DNA of 9,410 nt from Acidobacteriota bacterium (GTDB taxonomy: Bacteria; Acidobacteriota; Terriglobia; Terriglobales; Acidobacteriaceae), in the NCBI GenBank assembly GCA_021780095.1, contig JAJXZK010000265.1, positions 1 to 9,410 of the forward strand. Direction: 5' to 3'. The position numbers and the translations under genes were made by a program. Shown here piece by piece: positions 6,016-9,410 of this stretch. The notes under the pieces were generated by a model. It was given only the letters and a program-made list of their open reading frames with translations. It was not told the DNA's origin and ran no database searches. How positions within the stretch are numbered: position 1 is the first letter of the stretch; every line of letters starts with the position of its first letter.

Positions 6016-8322
6016 GGCACGCTCATCACCCACTACAATTCTGCCCACGCGTCTGGCGACAGCGACAGCGTTGACGGCGAGATGTATGAGATGGTGCGCG
6101 ATCACGTGCCGGCGGTGTCCGTTGCCACCTATTCTTTTCCTGCAGGAATTAATCTCAAGACGAGTTCAGGCGCGCGGTACGTCGTTGCCCAGAGGGTGTC
6201 CACAAAATATTTCGATGTATTGGGCACTCCCCCGCTGCTGGGGCACGGCTTCACGCAAGAAGATGACCTGCTGCATGGACCGAACGATGTGGTCTTGAGC
6301 AATGCTTTGTGGCGCACTGCATTTCATTCCGATCCGAATATCATCGGCCGCGCGATTCTGCTGAAAGGCGCGCCTTTCACGGTCGTCGGCGTCTTGGCGC
6401 GCGGTGAGCACGCGCCCGCGATGGATCTTTTCGGCCTGGGATCGACAAGTCCCGCCGAATTATGGACACCTTTGCGCCCCAGCCGCACCGGAGAAGGTTC
6501 AGGCACCAACTACGGCGCCCTGCTGCGCCTAACTCCCGGCAGCACGTGGGTACAGGCCAATGCGCAGTTGAGTCGCCTGATGCCAACTCACATTCGGGAG
6601 GACATGGCGCGAAATCCCGGCATGAAGGCCCATCTCGAAGATCTTCCGTTGCAGCAGAGCGAGGTGGAGTCCACACGTCCGGCTGTTTTGGGTCTCATGA
6701 TGGCGGTTGGTTTCATTCTGCTGATTGCGTGTGCGAACCTTGCCGGGCTGGGCCTGGTGCGTGCCCAGCGCCGCAAGGTAGAGATGGCCACACGCATGGC
6801 ACTGGGAGCAACTCCATGGGCCCTGGTGCGGCAGTTGTGGACAGAAAATACGGTCCTGGCATTCCTGGGCGGCGCAGCTGGTTTGGGCATTGCCGAGGGT
6901 GGCTTGCTGTTGTTGCAGAAACTGCTGCCCGCGGGTCTATTGCCGACAAGCAATTTCAATCTCGATGGCAGAGTGCTGCTGTTCACTCTTGCGGTTTCTC
7001 TCACCGCCAGCATATTGGCGGGAATGCTTCCCGCCCTGACGCTGCGCCGCGTCGATTTGCGTTCCGTCATGGCCGTCAGCGCCAACCGGGCCGCGTCCGG
7101 CGCGGGAAATCACAACGCGCGAACGTTGCTGATCGCCGGAGAAATTGCGCTGACCGTTGTCTTGGTTGCGGCTTCAGGTCTGCTGATTCGCTCGCTCATC
7201 TATCTGGAAACACTGCCGCCGGGCTTCGACGCAGCCAACGTAACCACGGGGAAAGTGTCGCTGGATGAGGCGCGCTACCACCAGGCGGCGGCGGTACAGC
7301 ATCTGTTCACGGCGAGCCTTGAAACCATGCGGCGCATTCCCGGTGTGGAGAATGCCGCCATTGGACTGAGCCTGCCGTATGAGCGGGGACTGAACAATTT
7401 TTTCAAAATCGCGGACGGATACAACGCCGGCAAAGGATTTACCGCGACCATGATTTATGTGACGCCCGGATATTTTGATTCCTTGCGAATTCATCAGCTT
7501 GCGGGGCGCGACTTTAGCGCGAGCGATACGGCGCACAGCCAGCCGGTGGCGATTGTGAATGAGTCTTTCGCGCGTGAATATCTTGGAGCGCGCGATGCGA
7601 TTGGCCGGCACGTAGGAGCGCCGGGCGGTGGTGCTTCGGACCACCTCGCCATCGTCGGCGTGGTCTCCGATGTAGTGAAGACTCCGAGCTTTAACAGTGA
7701 CGCGCCCTTGACCACTGAACCGACGATCTATGTTCCTGCCGCGCAAGTCGGTTCCAGTTTCCTCGCTATGGTGCACGTTTGGTTTCAGCCGAGTTGGATT
7801 GTGCGTACGCGCGGTCCTATTGCAGGAATTGCCGGCGCAATGCAGAAGGCGCTCGCGGAGGCCGACCCCACGCTTCCGTTTGCCGGCTTCTACAGTATGG
7901 GAGAGCTGGAACAACATGCCTTAGGGATGCAGCGTGTTGAGGTTATGCTGCTGGGTGTGATGGCTTTGCTGGCGTTGTTGCTCTCCGTCATCGGCGTGTA
8001 TGGATTGATTGCCAACCTGGTCGTCCAGCGCACGCGAGAAATCGGCATTCGCCTGGCCTTGGGGTCTTCCATGCGGCAGGCAATGCTGCAGATTGGTCAA
8101 GCCGGCATATGCGCCACCGTCCTGGGTTTGTCCGTGGGCCTCGCCGCATCGTTGCTGGCCCTCCACGCGATGAAGAGTTTCCTCTACGGCATCCGCGCAA
8201 CCGATCCGGTCACGTTGGCGGCAACCGCTGCAGTGTTGGCTGTGGCGGCAGCAACGGCAACATTTCTCCCTGCGCGGCGTATCGCCCGTATTGATCCGGC
8301 AAAGACTTTACGAGAAGAGTAG
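5839..8322 (+). CDS. ADOP-like FtsX/MacB-type ABC permease, first of two
   Basis: An 827-residue inner-membrane permease with a duplicated MacB/FtsX plan. TM1 is about 22-46 ([20 protein letters not shown]), followed by a large periplasmic MacB-like domain (about 50-280), an FtsX block with TM2-4 (about 284-306, 338-360, 378-400), TM5 (about 430-451), a second periplasmic domain (about 455-700) and a second FtsX block with TM6-8 (about 702-727, 756-778, 790-812). The cytoplasmic coupling-type motifs [18 protein letters not shown] (316-333) and [19 protein letters not shown] (730-748) mark the two halves. Length and topology match acidobacterial ADOP-type permeases. No N-terminal PadR-like or cytoplasmic extension is present. 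The start has GAGGG 6 nt upstream. It lies 98 bp after the ATPase and 7 bp before the second permease. Like YbbP, one such chain may act as a pseudo-dimer on an ATPase dimer. Confidence 0.94.
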   Translation: MTTLWADLHYALRQLRKSPGFTVTAVLTLALGIGANTAIFSVVNALMLRPLPYPEPARLGTLITHYNSAHASGDSDSVDGEMYEMVRDHVPAVSVATYSFPAGINLKTSSGARYVVAQRVSTKYFDVLGTPPLLGHGFTQEDDLLHGPNDVVLSNALWRTAFHSDPNIIGRAILLKGAPFTVVGVLARGEHAPAMDLFGLGSTSPAELWTPLRPSRTGEGSGTNYGALLRLTPGSTWVQANAQLSRLMPTHIREDMARNPGMKAHLEDLPLQQSEVESTRPAVLGLMMAVGFILLIACANLAGLGLVRAQRRKVEMATRMALGATPWALVRQLWTENTVLAFLGGAAGLGIAEGGLLLLQKLLPAGLLPTSNFNLDGRVLLFTLAVSLTASILAGMLPALTLRRVDLRSVMAVSANRAASGAGNHNARTLLIAGEIALTVVLVAASGLLIRSLIYLETLPPGFDAANVTTGKVSLDEARYHQAAAVQHLFTASLETMRRIPGVENAAIGLSLPYERGLNNFFKIADGYNAGKGFTATMIYVTPGYFDSLRIHQLAGRDFSASDTAHSQPVAIVNESFAREYLGARDAIGRHVGAPGGGASDHLAIVGVVSDVVKTPSFNSDAPLTTEPTIYVPAAQVGSSFLAMVHVWFQPSWIVRTRGPIAGIAGAMQKALAEADPTLPFAGFYSMGELEQHALGMQRVEVMLLGVMALLALLLSVIGVYGLIANLVVQRTREIGIRLALGSSMRQAMLQIGQAGICATVLGLSVGLAASLLALHAMKSFLYGIRATDPVTLAATAAVLAVAAATATFLPARRIARIDPAKTLREE

Positions 8323-8329
8323 GACCGCG

Positions 8330-8506
8330 ATGAACACACTGCGCAACGACCTTCGCTTTGCATTCCGTCAACTGCGCAAGTCGCCCGGATTTATGGCGAC
8401 AGCGGTGCTGACCCTTGCGCTCGGTATCGGCGCTACCACGGCCATCTTCACGTTGGTCTATGACGTGCTCCTCAAGCCGCTGCCATATCCCAATCCGGGC
8501 CAGCTG
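8330..8506 (+). repeat. Paralogous 5' segment, copy 2 (partner 5839-6015)
   Basis: Second copy of the permease N-terminal coding segment. Substitutions are spread through many codons and fall often at third positions, which indicates an old duplication or two separately inherited paralogues. Confidence 0.8.
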
Positions 8507-9410
8507 GTGGTCATGCAGGAACAGGTGGCGGAATTCAAAGACCTCTATCCCACGGTTCCGATGAACGCCAACCACTTTGAAAATTGGCAGCAGCATAGCC
8601 ACAGTTTTCAGTCCATGGCAGTAGTGCAGCCTGAGAACGTTCCCCTGGGCGCGGGCGGCCACCCGCTCCAGATTAGCGTGTTGCGCACCACCTCCGGGAT
8701 CTTTTCCGTGCTCGGCGTTCAGCCCCAACTCGGTCGCGGATTTACTCCGCAAGAGGACAGGCCCGGCCATCCTCGCGTCGTGATCGTGATGTACGACCTC
8801 TGGAAGACGCAATTCCACAGCGATCCTAATATCCTGGGCCGGACCGTCACTCTCGACGGCTACCCGCGCACACTGATCGGAGTCATGCCGCGATCGTTTC
8901 ATCTGCCCAGCTCACAGGCTCTGTCGGGAGCGATTGGCTTTGCCAATAGCCACGGATCTGCGCAAGCGTTAGTTCCGCTGGTCTTCACCGCAGACCAGCG
9001 GAAGGAAGTTGCTGGCGAGTTCGACTATCCCGGCTTGGCGCGTCTCAAGCCGGGAATCTCTTTTGCCCAGGCCCAGGCCGAGCTGAACGGGCTGCAGCGC
9101 TCCATATCCGCCACCCTTTCCGCGGATGAAAAGATGACGTTGTCGGCGATTCTGATTCCGTTCCAGCAATACCTGGTGGGCAACAATAGCAAGCCGCTTG
9201 TCATCCTGCTCGTCGCCGTCGCGGGGCTGCTGTTCGTCGGCTGCATCAATATCATGAATCTTCTTCTCGCCCGCGCTGTCGGTCGCCGGCAGGAAATGGC
9301 CGTGGCCTCCGCCCTGGGAGCCAGCCGAGGCGACCTGCTGCGAGCCTCCATGCGAGAGGCCGGTGTGTTGGCTGTGATCGGCGGGGCTCTGGGAATTCTG
9401 CTCGCGGCAA
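8330..9410 (+). CDS. ADOP-like FtsX/MacB-type ABC permease, second of two (3' end outside window)
   Basis: The frame is open from ATG 8330 to the window end (360 codons and one base) with no stop. It starts [20 protein letters not shown], followed by TM1 ([20 protein letters not shown]), a MacB-like periplasmic domain with FSVLGVQPQLGRGFTPQED and LWKTQFHSDPNILGRTV, then TM2 (about residues 286-311, VILLVAVAGLLFVGCINIMN) and the coupling segment RRQEMAVASALGASRGDLL. It ends inside TM3. AGGA overlaps the stop of the first permease (8321-8324) and lies 5 nt before this ATG, so translation of the two is probably coupled. The second half of the protein, including its second FtsX block, must lie beyond the window. 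It is a paralogue of the first permease, clearly diverged in the periplasmic part, so the two may recognise different substrates while sharing one ATPase and adaptor. Confidence 0.93.
   Translation, partial: MNTLRNDLRFAFRQLRKSPGFMATAVLTLALGIGATTAIFTLVYDVLLKPLPYPNPGQLVVMQEQVAEFKDLYPTVPMNANHFENWQQHSHSFQSMAVVQPENVPLGAGGHPLQISVLRTTSGIFSVLGVQPQLGRGFTPQEDRPGHPRVVIVMYDLWKTQFHSDPNILGRTVTLDGYPRTLIGVMPRSFHLPSSQALSGAIGFANSHGSAQALVPLVFTADQRKEVAGEFDYPGLARLKPGISFAQAQAELNGLQRSISATLSADEKMTLSAILIPFQQYLVGNNSKPLVILLVAVAGLLFVGCINIMNLLLARAVGRRQEMAVASALGASRGDLLRASMREAGVLAVIGGALGILLAA

Noticed and set aside
6462..7268. 268-codon plus-strand open frame inside the first permease
   Set aside because: Out of frame with an intact, motif-rich permease; the product is Gly/Arg/His-rich with no hydrophobic segments.
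8210..8902. 230-codon minus-strand open frame over the permease junction
   Set aside because: It spans the end of one permease and the start of the next, both well supported on the plus strand, and shows no family motif.

Overview
The window looks like a chromosomal segment from an Acidobacteriota bacterium, probably class Terriglobia. This rests on gene style: two tandem FtsX/MacB-type permeases that open with the 'RQLRKSPGF...LALGIGA' signature typical of the acidobacterial ADOP-like permeases, and an adaptor that starts 'MDIARPDLKK', which I recall as usual for that phylum. The assignment is from family memory, not from a marker gene. All five protein genes share a moderately high G+C codon style, and I see no insertion sequence, phage gene, CRISPR array, rRNA or tRNA.

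Layout. (1) 1-798, plus strand: the C-terminal half of a sugar-porter-family MFS transporter, cut by the window start. (2) 809-3085, minus strand: a complete, probably exported M28 metallopeptidase with the full glutamate-carboxypeptidase-II architecture (PA domain, two-zinc peptidase, TfR-like dimerisation domain). It converges on the transporter with only 10 bp between the stops. (3) 3086-3669: a divergent intergenic region with no convincing large gene. It holds a perfect 18-bp palindrome, a small ORF with a strong Shine-Dalgarno, and a pair of 'TGTCC/GGACA' dyads spaced exactly 20 bp centre to centre upstream of weak GG-N10-GC (sigma-54-like) elements. (4) 3670-9410, plus strand: an efflux-type operon of HlyD/MacA-like periplasmic adaptor, LolD/MacB-type ATPase, and two tandem paralogous ADOP-like permeases, the second running off the end.

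How the genes fit together. The adaptor, ATPase and permeases are all the parts of a MacAB-like tripartite efflux pump except the outer-membrane channel, which is not in the window. The permeases are of the duplicated type usually found as 'orphans' without an ATPase, but here an ATPase and an adaptor are immediately upstream. The dyads and GG-N10-GC elements suggest activation by a sigma-54 enhancer-binding regulator, but this is inference. The transporter and peptidase show no clear functional tie to the pump.

Nothing here is certainly a new kind of system. The best leads are the regulatory architecture at 3384-3656 and the use of two paralogous duplicated permeases with one ATPase and one adaptor.
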